DNA from: Entoloma clypeatum | Taxonomy: Eukaryota > Basidiomycota > Agaricomycetes > Agaricales > Entolomataceae | NCBI GenBank assembly: GCA_963565915.1 | Contig: OY751488.1 | Span: 744,001-808,000, forward strand | Length of the DNA stretch: 64,000 nucleotides | Direction of reading: 5' to 3' | In this document: one piece after another, positions 42,551 to 52,209 of the stretch | Layout of the letters: each line of letters starts with the position of its first letter | Position numbering within the stretch: position 1 is the stretch's first letter | Position numbers and translations under genes: made by a program | The notes under the pieces: model-generated | The model's input: only the letters and a program-made list of their open reading frames with translations | What the model was told of the DNA's origin: nothing | Database searches by the model: none

Positions 42551-45500
42551 CTAGTTCTTTATCAGTCCGAAGTACGGGATAAACTTGGAAAAGAGGATTT
42601 TCCCCAGATTCTTAGTCAAAAGGTCTGCAGGGTTATTCACTCCTTCGATGAATTCGACCGTAATAATTCCTTCGGAGACTTTTTCTCTGACGAAGTGGAA
42701 TCGCATGTCAATGTGCTTGGATCGCTTCTCAGTTACAGGGTTGGATGCGATAAAGACGGAGCCGTTGTTATCTCCGTAGATCGGTACTGATCCGATCTGC
42801 ATTCCAAGTTCGGCAAGCATGCTTCTCAGCCATGTTGCTGCGCGACTGCAATCTGATAACGCCATATACTCTGCTTCTGTGGAAGAGAGGGCGATGGTCT
42901 TTTGCGCCGATGATACCCATGTTATCGCTCCAGACGCCAGTGATATGAAGAAGCCGGTGGTAGACCTCCTCGTGTTTTCATCTGACGCCCAGTCGGAGTC
43001 TGTGAATGCATAGATCCCTTTCCCTGAGTCCCCATCATACATGATCGCGTAATTTTTCGTTGCCTTCAAATATCTGCAAATATCCCTAGCCACCTCTAAA
43101 TGGCGTCTGGTGGGATTTGCGGAAAATTGGGACATTTTGATTACAGCGAAGCAGATGTCAGGCCTCGTTCCAATCATCAGATATAGGAGTGATCCGATGA
43201 CGGATTGGTACTTAGATCGGAGTTCCGCATTGGGTTCATCTTCGGACGCCATGGGTTTGTAGCCCGTAGGGAGTGGGGTATGGGTGGCATTAGATTCGCT
43301 CATCCCCATGCGTGCCAGAATTTTCTCAAGGTAAGGTACTTGATCAATGAAGATCCTCTTCCCACGTTGCCTTATTTGGATTGAGAGAAATTCCTTTGGT
43401 TCCCCATCGGGCACTAGGTGACCTAGGTCCCTACATTCCCATGTTGTCATGAAGGCCTTCTTCTTTTCTAGCGTATATTCCCGGTTTGTGCCGAGAAAAG
43501 CAGAGTCGTCGACATAGATGACGGCAATTACAATTTCCCCGTTGGTACTTTTGTGAATGAATACTCCCGCATCGGAGTGAAGCCGGACAAAGCCGAGCTT
43601 TTTCATGGAGGAATCAAGTTCCCTCCACCAGGCTAATGCGGCCTGCTTAAGTCCATATAGAGCTTTGAATAGTTGGTACACGAGGTGTTCTTTCCCTTTT
43701 ACTATGTAGCCCTCAGGCTGTCGCATATAGATGACTTCACGGAGCGTTCCATAGAGGAAGGCTGATGAGACGTCCAATAGAGTCATGAACCACCCTTCAA
43801 GGGCTGTCAATGCCAGTATTAGCCGGACGGTTTCATATCTTACGACTGGTGAGAAGATCTGATCAAAGTCGATCCCTTCTACCTGTGAGAAGCCTTTTGC
43901 GACGAGGCGCGCTTTCAGACGCCCGTCGGACTTTTCGTTGTAAACCCATTTATTCCTTAGAGCTTTCCTCCCTGCAGGCAGGGGTACTAGCTCCGTGATC
44001 ACCCCGCGGCGTTTGAGCATGTCTAGCTCTTTACGTTCAGCCGCATACCAGTCTTCTTTATTTGGAAGAGGGTATATGTCTTTATGGGACATGTCGACAA
44101 TGCCAACTTGGACTGATATTGCCTCCATCAGGAGGTCATTCATCCATGCCGTTTGACCGCCCAGTCTCCGTCTTCGATCTAATTTTTCAAGATCAGACGC
44201 TGGAGTGTCTTCCCCATAGATGCTTCCTGGCATCTTCCGAACTCGTCGTTCCCTGATCGGTCGATCTGGTACTTGCTCGGGTTCCGGAGTGGGTACTCGC
44301 GGTTCGTCATCAGGCTCACTGGCAGGCAAATCGTTGTCTGATTCAGGTTGATCCTGTTCAATGGGAACTGAGTCCTGAGGTGTTTCGTTGTGACTTTCGT
44401 CGTCGTTGCTGCCAGGGATGAGATCCTCAAACTCATCAGCCGGCTCTGGGTTTTCCATTTCTGGATGGTTTTCTGGCAAAGGGTCGATGTGGCATCTAGG
44501 GTACTTGCTTTCATCAAAGATAGCTTTCCCACCCATGAAAATCGTGTTGGTCTCAGGATCCATGAAGCGGTATCCTTTGACCCCTGGTTTTGATCCGAGA
44601 TAAATCATCAATCGAGATCTTGACTCCAGGGAGTTTCTGCGTTTTTCTTTTGGGATATATACATATGCTTGGCATCCGAAGACTCTGACGCTGGACATGT
44701 CGGGGATCTCATTGGTCACCCTGGAATAAGGGGTTTTCCATTCAAGACGCCGCATGGGGGTTCTGTTGTATAGAAATGCTGCATGTTCCAAACAGAATTC
44801 CCACCACATCGGCGGTAGACATGCGTCGAAACGCAATGCCTGAGATTTTTCCCACAGAGTTCGATTTATCCGTTCTGCTCTACCATTCTGCTGATGCTGA
44901 TATGGGAGTGTGACGTCGATCAGAATTCCATGATCGGCAAGTACATCCTTGTATTCGTTGAATTCTCCACCTCCATCAACCCGCCATTTTTTAGGGGTGG
45001 CGGCGAATTGATTCTGGATCATCGCAAGGAATTGTTTCAGCGCCGTGATGGCGCCTGACTTCTTCCTAAGCAAGACGACCCAGACATGGGAAGAAAAATC
45101 ATCCAAGAAGGTAAGGAAATATTTGTACTTGTGGTACGATGCCGTGGATATCTGTTTCAAGTCCGAATGGATCAAATCAAAGGGTTTGACAGCCCTTGTC
45201 ACCGAGTTAGGATAAGATTGATTCGGCATTTTCCCTTTTAGACACCCCGTGCAGCTTTCCTGTGATTTCTCACGTACTAACGTTTTGGGTACTCCTTTGG
45301 TACTGGTGGGAATCTTATTGAGCGCCTGGTCATTTGGGTGGCCAAGGCGTTTATGCCAGGTTTCAACAGTGATTTCGCTAGAGATCGCGTGGATTTGGTC
45401 GTAGCGTATTTCAGTGTCTAACCAATAAATGGTTTGTCCGATGAAATGAGGCGAAAACTGTATTTTGTTCAGCCCTTTAGAGATATTAATTTCTCCACGC

Positions 45501-47278
45501 ATTCCATCAACTTTGTAACCATGGTTAAGGAAGACGCCTAGGGACAGTAGACGTGTGTCCATATCTGGAATATAAAATACCGGTCGTAGGAGATGAGTTT
45601 TAGTTTCCCCATTTAGGGTATGCCGTACTGGAACGGCCCCAACTCCGAGAATTTCCAGTTTCTTTCCCTTTGCAGCTGTTTGGACAAATCGCTTAGCCTT
45701 GAGAGGCCTGTAATATGCGAAGTCTTTGAACTCATGGGTAAAGTGTAATGAAGCGCCGGAATCTAAGATCCACTGAGCGCGTTCTTTCTCTTTGCAGTGT
45801 GTGCAGGACGCAAAATGCTTGGTATATTTTTTGTACAGATCATCGCTAAAGAGATCTATACTATCTGCATCGGTACTGGCTAATATAAATTCAAACGTCT
45901 GTGCGTGTTTATTAGCATTTCCCATTTGGTCAAGTTTGAGAGAAGAATGTGACGAACCGTCAAGTTCGATCAGCCCATCTTCGAATTGTTCCGGCCCCAT
46001 CCGCTCGCTTTGATGGTCTATGTCCATCATTTTCAGAGATTCTTCTATCGACGGGGCTACGCGACGCTGTTTAGCCGGCCTTTCGTCGATGTCGGGAATG
46101 ATGGTATCTAGGATACGCAGATTGGATCCTGAGGGGCGAGCACCAATGCCGCGTGCGAGTTTGCGGACATGGTCGTTCTTTTTCCACACGGACGGTTTTC
46201 CAGAAGGAAGCCCGGTGTACTGTGACGGAGGGGGGTTCATTCGCTGAAGGAGCGACTGCATCTTTTGAGAGTCTGGCTGGGCGGTACTCATAGTTTTTCC
46301 GCGCCCAGTGACGGTTGTGAAGGACGGTGTCGGAAGAGGAGGGAAGTGGATGGCGGGAGCAACGAACTCAACCGTTTCTTCCGCGTGGTCGGACGCGTTG
46401 TCCGCAGTGTTGGCGTTCTTCTTCTGATTGCGCCAGCGTCCTTTTCCCTTCTTCTTTTCAGAAGCGGTACTATGGTCAGTCGAGTTAGGCTGCTCGTCAG
46501 CGTCGTTCTGCGAGGTACTCGGCTTTTGCTGCTTTTCCCATTTGGGGTCCTGCCCCTTGCGCTTTGTCCCGGAGATTTTCCGGGCCTGCTCGTTGGACGT
46601 ACGAGTGGACCCAATAGAATACTTGCGCGGGTACTCTGATATGATGCTTTCGGCGACGGCCTTGTAGGTGAAATCGTCGGCGTCATAGACCTGGAAGAGG
46701 GCGGTGGAGAGTGACGACCAGGCGTCGGGAATTGCATTTGCCAGGATCATTGCCTGCATCAGATCGGGGACGTCAAAGTTCGAATCGGCGAGCCGAGCGA
46801 AAAGAGACCCCAGGCGCTCGATTTCAGGGACGGGGTCGCGTCCAGAGAGCTTGTAGGTGGCGGCGGCCTTGAAGTCGCCGAAGATGACGGCCGGGGATAC
46901 CTTGGAGTAGGCATCCTTTAACGACTTCCAGGCGTCTTTCGAGGAAGTGGCGTCCTTGATGTGGCGTCTGATCGCCTCGGAGACTTTAAGGCGTATCGCC
47001 CCAAGAGCTATGTCATCGTCCCTGATCCAGGCTTTTTCTTCCTTGCGGAAGCCGGGCTGGTCGACCGTGGTGGCCAGCACAGGAGGAGCAGTAGCAGTGG
47101 CCCCAGGGGTGGAGACTGTGGTGGTGAAGTCGGCGATGACAGGGCGGGGGATGTCGCCAGAAACAAGGCGCCAGACTCCTTGATGGAGGAGGTAAGACTT
47201 CATTTTCTCGGCCCAGCTCCGGTAGTCGATGCCGTCAAAGGCAGTGATCGTGTCGAGGGCAGAACGAGAGGTAGACAT
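42551..47278 (-). CDS. copia-1 Gag-Pol polyprotein, 1575 aa
   Basis: Single ORF from ATG 47278. Gag (residues 1 to about 330) starts MSTSRSALDTITAFDGIDYR and has a Lys-rich segment but no CCHC knuckle. Protease has active site Asp about 505 (WILDSGASLHFTHEF). The integrase zinc region is at about 640-685 (WHKRLGH, then CTGC). The integrase core has Asp about 704 (HSDLKQ), Asp about 769 (VDGGGEF) and Glu about 800 (NGRAERINRTL). RT has LRNKWVYNEKSDG at about 1107 and YVDD at about 1255. RNase H starts at about 1429 (FTDSDWASDE, LSSTEAEYM, YGDNNGSV). All catalytic residues are present. It makes the virus-like particle proteins and enzymes for cytoplasmic reverse transcription and integration. 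Expression is expected from the LTR at 47641-47950. Confidence 0.95.
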   Translation of the reverse strand: MSTSRSALDTITAFDGIDYRSWAEKMKSYLLHQGVWRLVSGDIPRPVIADFTTTVSTPGATATAPPVLATTVDQPGFRKEEKAWIRDDDIALGAIRLKVSEAIRRHIKDATSSKDAWKSLKDAYSKVSPAVIFGDFKAAATYKLSGRDPVPEIERLGSLFARLADSNFDVPDLMQAMILANAIPDAWSSLSTALFQVYDADDFTYKAVAESIISEYPRKYSIGSTRTSNEQARKISGTKRKGQDPKWEKQQKPSTSQNDADEQPNSTDHSTASEKKKGKGRWRNQKKNANTADNASDHAEETVEFVAPAIHFPPLPTPSFTTVTGRGKTMSTAQPDSQKMQSLLQRMNPPPSQYTGLPSGKPSVWKKNDHVRKLARGIGARPSGSNLRILDTIIPDIDERPAKQRRVAPSIEESLKMMDIDHQSERMGPEQFEDGLIELDGSSHSSLKLDQMGNANKHAQTFEFILASTDADSIDLFSDDLYKKYTKHFASCTHCKEKERAQWILDSGASLHFTHEFKDFAYYRPLKAKRFVQTAAKGKKLEILGVGAVPVRHTLNGETKTHLLRPVFYIPDMDTRLLSLGVFLNHGYKVDGMRGEINISKGLNKIQFSPHFIGQTIYWLDTEIRYDQIHAISSEITVETWHKRLGHPNDQALNKIPTSTKGVPKTLVREKSQESCTGCLKGKMPNQSYPNSVTRAVKPFDLIHSDLKQISTASYHKYKYFLTFLDDFSSHVWVVLLRKKSGAITALKQFLAMIQNQFAATPKKWRVDGGGEFNEYKDVLADHGILIDVTLPYQHQQNGRAERINRTLWEKSQALRFDACLPPMWWEFCLEHAAFLYNRTPMRRLEWKTPYSRVTNEIPDMSSVRVFGCQAYVYIPKEKRRNSLESRSRLMIYLGSKPGVKGYRFMDPETNTIFMGGKAIFDESKYPRCHIDPLPENHPEMENPEPADEFEDLIPGSNDDESHNETPQDSVPIEQDQPESDNDLPASEPDDEPRVPTPEPEQVPDRPIRERRVRKMPGSIYGEDTPASDLEKLDRRRRLGGQTAWMNDLLMEAISVQVGIVDMSHKDIYPLPNKEDWYAAERKELDMLKRRGVITELVPLPAGRKALRNKWVYNEKSDGRLKARLVAKGFSQVEGIDFDQIFSPVVRYETVRLILALTALEGWFMTLLDVSSAFLYGTLREVIYMRQPEGYIVKGKEHLVYQLFKALYGLKQAALAWWRELDSSMKKLGFVRLHSDAGVFIHKSTNGEIVIAVIYVDDSAFLGTNREYTLEKKKAFMTTWECRDLGHLVPDGEPKEFLSIQIRQRGKRIFIDQVPYLEKILARMGMSESNATHTPLPTGYKPMASEDEPNAELRSKYQSVIGSLLYLMIGTRPDICFAVIKMSQFSANPTRRHLEVARDICRYLKATKNYAIMYDGDSGKGIYAFTDSDWASDENTRRSTTGFFISLASGAITWVSSAQKTIALSSTEAEYMALSDCSRAATWLRSMLAELGMQIGSVPIYGDNNGSVFIASNPVTEKRSKHIDMRFHFVREKVSEGIITVEFIEGVNNPADLLTKNLGKILFSKFIPYFGLIKN

Positions 47279-47628
47279 TTTGAATGAATCTAAAAAGGGT
47301 TCTCAATCAGTGATGTGTTATGAATATGATTCGAGAAAACAATTGAATGATTCCTTATGACATATTCCCTTCAGGAATAGCGGTCATGGGAAAACCCTTT
47401 ATATGTCAGAACCGTATAAGGTGCGATCAACGTTTCCACATGGAGTGTACTAGGTCAATCCCCTTTAGGGACGTTTCATGACAGGTACTTGTCGTAATGA
47501 CGTTCCCAGGTTCATATGTGAAGAAGTAAGACTCAGAACCTGGATCTTTCGATCGGTTCCTTGCCAACCAGGGTAGAGTGGGCAGGTACTCGCTGTTGCC
47601 AGCGTTTCCCAAGTCCCTCTGCTATCCG

Positions 47629-47640
47629 GGGCCCATAACC
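47629..47640 (-). promoter_or_regulatory. copia-1 primer-binding site of half-tRNA type
   Basis: Immediately inside the 5' LTR the element strand reads GGTTATGGGCCC. This is not complementary to a tRNA 3' CCA end. It fits the anticodon stem-loop of initiator tRNA-Met, the priming mode known for Drosophila copia. The same motif is at 31505-31516 in copia-2. Confidence 0.7.
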
Positions 47641-47950
47641 TGTTGAAGTTCCACCTGGGCGCTAGCCACAGGTGTACTGAGCAACATAGCTACAGTGGAA
47701 GTACTCTACGATACCGCTATGGTCACTTACATGGTTTGGAGGGTGTAAGGCTGGTGAGAGCGGTTGAGGCTGGTGAGAGCGATGGAGCTGGTTAAGAGTC
47801 AAGAGACAACTTGTTGATATTGACAGTTTCCTGGTCTTATATACCGTACTACTGTTTGTACCAACCAAACAAGTATGTAATGAAGATATGTAAAGGTCAC
47901 GTGATGTAATCTAATCTAATCTAATCTACGTGATGGGAAAAGTTTCAACA
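47641..47950 (-). repeat. 5' LTR of copia-1
   Basis: Reads the same as 42167-42476. On the element strand it has tandem GATTA/TAGAT repeats near its start and a TATATAAG box near 47842. Confidence 0.95.
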
Positions 47951-48048
47951 ATAGCTACATTCCTTAGATTTAGCAATCACTTTGCTCTTCGCCTTTCCAC
48001 TTCCTGCATACTCTGCCCGAACCTTGGAACGGTTTGTTAAGCATAACA

Positions 48049-48201
48049 AGTCAAAAGTAAATTTGTCAGGGGACTCGTCGGCGGAATCAGTGGCAAAATG
48101 TTCAGAGTATTTCCTCTGTAAATCTCTAAGGAATCTCTGTTCCTGCGCGTCTGTTGGTCGCGAGAAGGGGTCAAGTTTCTCGTTTCATGCCCAACGGTTG
48201 T
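48049..48201 (-). pseudogene. B- Gag leader piece between B+ and C2
   Basis: Minus-strand sequence continuous with 30836 on one side (after removing B+) and 52210 on the other (after removing C2). It matches 6470-6570 and 37605-37745 and keeps the 40-bp segment absent from the left B copy. Confidence 0.85.
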
Positions 48202-48923
48202 TGTTATATCCGTCTCTGAATCTCCGATCCACTCCGATCGTCCTCCGACTTTCCGGACTTTCCGGACATCCGTTACCTCCGCATCTCCGCACATTGCCAT
48301 CGTGCATTTCATATTCATAACTCCATGCCTTTATGCATTTCATATTCATATTCCCGTTTACTTATGCATCGCCTTTTCCACATGGTCCGTTGACCGACAT
48401 CTCCGATGTTCGTTACAGTCGCTGGCAACTTACGCCACAACTCCGGACCTACTCCGACCATCTCTGTAAAGTAATCTCATTTAGATATTTAAGCTTGTAC
48501 CATACCTGTAGTTCCTCAGTTTGAATATCAACAAAGTTCACTCCTCTACTCCCCGTTCATGCCAGAGATCCTCGCTGTGGTACAATACGCCGACGACATC
48601 CTCATCTACTGCTCTTCCTCCATCGTTACCCTTCGACGAGCTCAGTACTGTGTCTGAGTCACAACTCCGACGTCGTCCGACCATTTCCACGTCAACATGT
48701 CTCTCACCGAGATCTTTCCGAGGACCTCCGCATCTCCGACCTCTCCTCTGACCTCCTGAAATTGGGACACCTTATCCAACAAACGGCGGCACAACACATA
48801 TGTTGAAGCCACGTCCCTCCCCTTCGTCGTTCCTCCGCATTCCCGGAGTTCCGCTCCGGCCTCAGTCCTTCGTCCGACCTCCGACGGACTCCGACGAAGC
48901 TCCGACTTTTCACCTACTTAACA
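48202..48923 (+). repeat. 5' LTR of C2
   Basis: TGTTATATCC...CTTAACA, rich in CTCCGA/TCCGGAC words. It contains a TATTTAAGC box near 48485. Confidence 0.95.
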
Positions 48924-48963
48924 GTATATTCGAACTCAAACCGTTTTTGGATTCCTGCTAGTC

Positions 48964-50385
48964 ATGGCACTCCGAAACACCAAGACAGCAAAAGCCGCAG
49001 AAGCTGGCACTTCTAGGCAACAGGTTCCACAAAATGTCGAACAACGTTTAACAGAACTATCCCCCGTAAGTCCCACTACTCCAACACCTCCGGGTTTTCA
49101 GCCCATCACACCTCCGCATAATATTCCGATCCCCACTTCCCCCATAGAATCCGCACCCCCGTCTCCTCAGAATATTTTCGGCCCACAAGCCCTTGCGGAT
49201 GCTTTCCTCTTAATGACCAATGAACTCAAACGCAGCAAAGGTCACAAGCATCATAAAAAGGCTAAGGATCCGGACACCTTCGACGGTTCCGATCCCCAGA
49301 AACTGAACCAGTTCATCCTCCAATGCACATTGTTCTTCCGCGACAACTCCGAGTATGACGATGACTCTGCCAAAATCACTCTCGCCATCTCTTTCCTCCG
49401 AGGCACAGCTCTCGATTATTTCGAGCATTTCATCATCGAACCGGACCCGGATAACCCCCCGGACTGGTACGAAGATTGGTCCGCATTCCTCCGCACACTC
49501 CGCACGGAATTCGGGGTCATTGACCCCGTTGCGGATGCTGCCGACTCTCTGGACAATCTCAAAATGCGCGAAAATCAACATATTCTCAAGTATAATATCG
49601 AGTTCACATGCCTTGCTGCCAAAACGCACTGGGACAGCTCCGCCCTGCATCACCGGTACTACTCCGGGTTGGCGGAGCGGATTAAAGATGTCCTTGGGAC
49701 TCAAGCAAAGCCAAGCACGTTACCAGCACTTAGGGAGCTAGCACAGACTATTGATGCTCGCCACTGGGAACGTCATCGCGAGAAGTCCCGCTCCGACAAG
49801 TCCGCATCCAAATCCGACAAATCCGAAGCTAAACACCAAGAACTCAAATCTACAATCCTAGAAGCTCAATGACGTTATCAAGGCCCCGCCGATCTCCGGC
49901 GTGCTCCGCCCCCTCCGCTTGAAGTAGGACAGCAAGCTTTTGTGAAGGCTAAGTTTTTCCGCACTACATGACCCTCCAAAAAGCTGTCTGAAAAGTACCT
50001 TGGCCCCTTTGACATCCTTGCCAGGAATGGTACACACTCTTACACCCTCCGACTTCCGGACACCATACGCGGTGTTCACCCCGTTTTCCACATCTCCATG
50101 CTGGAGCCATCTGTTCCGAAGGACATTCCGAACCGGACAGTAACTCCGCCTCCTCCGGTCGACGTTGAAGGAGAAGTGGAATACGAAATCGCCGAAATCC
50201 TTGACACCAAACTGGATCGTCGGCGTTCTTGCAAACTGCTCTACCTAGTCCGTTGGCTAGGCTATGAAGGAACCGATGAGGAACAGTCCTGGCTACCCGC
50301 CACGGAACTCGAACACGCGACGGACTTAGTCGCGGACTTCCACTCCGCGTATCCGGAGAAACCGGGCCCCTTATCACACCTATAG
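48964..50385 (+). pseudogene. C2 Gag fused in frame to integrase tail and chromodomain; two TGA codons
   Basis: ATG at 48964 follows the 5' LTR by 40 bp. Residues 1-95 are Pro/Thr-rich; the Gag core follows (KDPDTFDGSDPQKLNQFILQ near 100). After a Ser/Lys-rich stretch (SDKSASKSDKSEAKH) the same frame passes into the integrase tail (ELKSTILEAQ). It meets TGA at 49870 and 49969, and continues with KLSEKYLGPFDIL, VHPVFHISML and the chromodomain (YEIAEILDTKLDRRRSCKLL, YLVRWLGYEGTDEEQSWLP) to the stop at 50383. The zinc knuckle is lost. Both TGA stand where CGA arginine is likely, so the fused 474-codon frame was probably open when it inserted. Confidence 0.85.
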
Positions 50386-50453
50386 AAGCGCGCAAGACTC
50401 TCATATTGCAAAAAATAATAAAAATAATGAAAAGAAACTAGAGGGGGGAGGGG

Positions 50454-51401
50454 CTACTGGGTTTTGGCCTTTTTGGCCGGTGGACCCTCATTCTCCGACC
50501 CTTCCTCCGACTCCTCCGTTTTTTCCCCTGTTTCTTCCTCCGCTTTCCTCGCCTGCTTTTTCTCCTCCTCCATTTTCTCCGCTTGCAGTTCCGCAAGCTC
50601 CCCCTCGTCCAACCCCTCGTCCTTCTCCTCGTCCTCTTCCTCGTCCTCTTCCGCACTTTTCGCCTCCCCTCCATCATCCTCCGACTCCGGAGCCGCCGCC
50701 TCCAGCAAGAAGTTCCGGTAGGCGAGGTGGTTGTTTAAAATTTGCAGCTGCCGGAGCAGCGCCCAACCGACCCTCGCCGACCGCTCCTCTCTCTCCTCCA
50801 GAGCCTCCTGGAGCTCCCGGAGCTCCTCCGCGACCCCTGCGCCGCAGCAGTTCTTTGCCCCGCTCGGGCCCGCGACCTCCGCGACGGCCTCCTCCGTCTT
50901 CCCCCGTTTCCGCTTCGCCCTCGTCTCGCCAGTTTTCAGGCAAACCTGTTTGCTGTCTTTACACCGCTGGCATGCGGTGCCTTTCCCCTGCCTAAGGAGA
51001 CTGTCAGTAAGAAAAAGAAGATGAAAAAAAGCAGGTACTCACAATGGCCACTTGCACTCCACCTTCGCCTGCGCACAGGCCTGACACGCCTCCCCCCGGA
51101 CCTCCGATTCCTCCGCTCCGCTCTCCGCCCTCTGTTTCCCCGCCTTCTTCGCCCTCTTCCTCTCCGCCTCCGCCTTCGCCTCTGCCTCTGCCTTCTTCTT
51201 CGCCTCTGCCTCCCTCGCCCTCCTCTCGGCCTCCGCCTTCTTCCTTGCCTCCGCCTCCTCCTTTTCCTTGCGTATCTGCGCCAGACGGCGCAGGAGCTCC
51301 TCTTCGGAGTCGTCTAGGTTGGCGCTGGATCGGGGGGGCTGTGTGCTCGAGCCTTGGGGCATGTTGGTGGTAACTGGAAGAAACCCTTGAAAGCCGCTCA
51401 T
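50454..51401 (-). CDS. Antisense accessory gene of C2: Zn2Cys6-like coiled-coil protein, two exons
   Basis: Exon 1 is 51401-51043, intron 51042-50992 (51 bp, GTGAGT...CTTAG), exon 2 50991-50454; spliced ORF 298 aa, no stop. It has a Ser/Pro start, then a long Glu/Lys/Ala/Arg helix (about residues 30-100). The spliced motif C-x2-C-x6-C-x10-C-x2-C-x6-C follows (about 105-135; CQACAQAKVEC before the intron, CQRCKDSKQVC after it). Then come a basic patch (RAKRKRGK), a helix (LRELREEALEEREERSARVG) and a very acidic C-terminus ending GPPAKKAKTQ, which could be a nuclear-localisation tail. It starts 82 bp inside the 3' LTR and runs against Gag-chromodomain; its promoter would be the LTR antisense side or this gap. 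It is intact although Gag is not. Confidence 0.8.
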
Positions 51402-51482
51402 CTCCGTTAAATAACCGAGACCACATGACCTTGTTTATTTTCTCGCGGTCTTCCATGGGTGTCAGACCTAAGAGGGGAATAC

Positions 51483-52204
51483 TGTTATATCCGTCTCCGA
51501 ATCTCCGATCCACTCCGATCGTCCTCTGACTTTCCGGACTTTCCGGACATCCGTTACCTCCGCATCTCCGCACATTGCCATCGTGCATTTCATATTCATA
51601 ACTCCATGCCTTTATGCATTTCATATTCATATTCCCGTTTACTTATGCATCGCCTTTTCCACATGGTCCGTTGACCGACATCTCCGATGTTCGTTACAGT
51701 CGCTGGCAACTTACGCCACAACTCCGGACCTACTCCGACCATCTCTGTAAAGTAATCTCATTTAGATATTTAAGCTTGTACCATACCTGTAGTTCCTCAG
51801 TTTGAATATCAACAAAGTTCACTCCTCTACTCCCCGTTCATGCCAGAGATCCTCGCTGTGGTACAATACGCCGACGACATCCTCATCTACTGCTCTTCCT
51901 CCATCGTTACCCTTCGACGAGCTCAGTACTGTGTCTGAGTCACAACTCCGACGTCGTCCGACCATTTCCACGTCAACATGTCTCTCACCGAGATCTTTCC
52001 GAGGACCTCCGCATCTCCGACCTCTCCTCTGACCTCCTGAAATTGGGACACCTTATCCAACAAACGGCGGCGCAACACATACGTTGAAGCCACGTCCCTC
52101 CCCTTCGTCGTTCCTCCGCATTCCCGGAGTTCCGCTCCGGCCTCAGTCCTTCGTCCGACCTCCGACGGACTCCGACGAAGCTCCGACTTTTCACCTACTT
52201 AACA
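51483..52204 (+). repeat. 3' LTR of C2
   Basis: Preceded by the purine-rich TAAGAGGGGAATAC. Same length as the 5' LTR. Confidence 0.95.
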
Positions 52205-52209
52205 GTTGT

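Larger units (their letters stand above)
42167..47950 (-). mobile_element. Ty1/copia element copia-1, apparently intact
   Basis: 310-bp LTRs at 42167-42476 and 47641-47950 read identically from end to end. The target duplication ATAGC is at 42162-42166 and 47951-47955. It has one uninterrupted Gag-Pol ORF, a primer-binding site directly inside the 5' LTR and a poly-G/C tract next to the 3' LTR. Identical LTRs and an open ORF indicate a very recent insertion and possible present activity. Confidence 0.95.
30837..48048 (+). mobile_element. Gypsy element B+ nested in B- gag
   Basis: 5' LTR 30837-31194 plus 37040-37069, internal region 37070-41892, 3' LTR 41893-42166 plus 47956-48048. The target duplication AGTCA lies at 30832-30836 and 48049-48053. 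Each LTR carries a separate copia insertion. The internal region has Gag, protease, RT, RNase H, integrase tail, chromodomain and accessory ORF but no integrase core, so it must have been mobilised in trans. Confidence 0.9.
41893..48048 (+). repeat. 3' LTR of B+, split by copia-1
   Basis: 41893-42166 plus 47956-48048, TGTTACGGACTTACC...GTTAAGCATAACA, preceded by a purine tract (GAGGAGGGGAACA). The TATA-like ACTATATAAACC is at about 42141. Confidence 0.9.
48202..52204 (+). mobile_element. Non-autonomous gypsy element C2
   Basis: Direct LTRs of 722 bp each (48202-48923 and 51483-52204) with target duplication GTTGT (48197-48201 and 52205-52209). The interior holds only Gag fused to the integrase C-terminus and chromodomain, plus an antisense two-exon gene; protease, RT, RNase H and integrase core are gone. 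I count four LTR differences, all C/T or G/A at CpG, so insertion is recent. It needed enzymes in trans. Confidence 0.95.

Noticed and set aside
48521..48751. ORFs inside the C LTRs (for example 48521-48751, 51802-52032) with ILAVVQYADDILIYC-like reading in another frame
   Set aside because: LTR sequence contains a short YADD-like stretch resembling RT, but it is embedded in both LTRs and the solo LTRs without flanking RT motifs; treated as LTR, not as a gene.
50464..51373. Long plus-strand ORFs rich in Ser, Pro and Leu (50464-50721, 50480-50995, 50742-51317, 51044-51373)
   Set aside because: They are shadows of the antisense zinc-cluster gene; its Glu/Lys/Arg-rich codons read as Ser/Pro/Leu on the other strand, and no domain or start context supports them.
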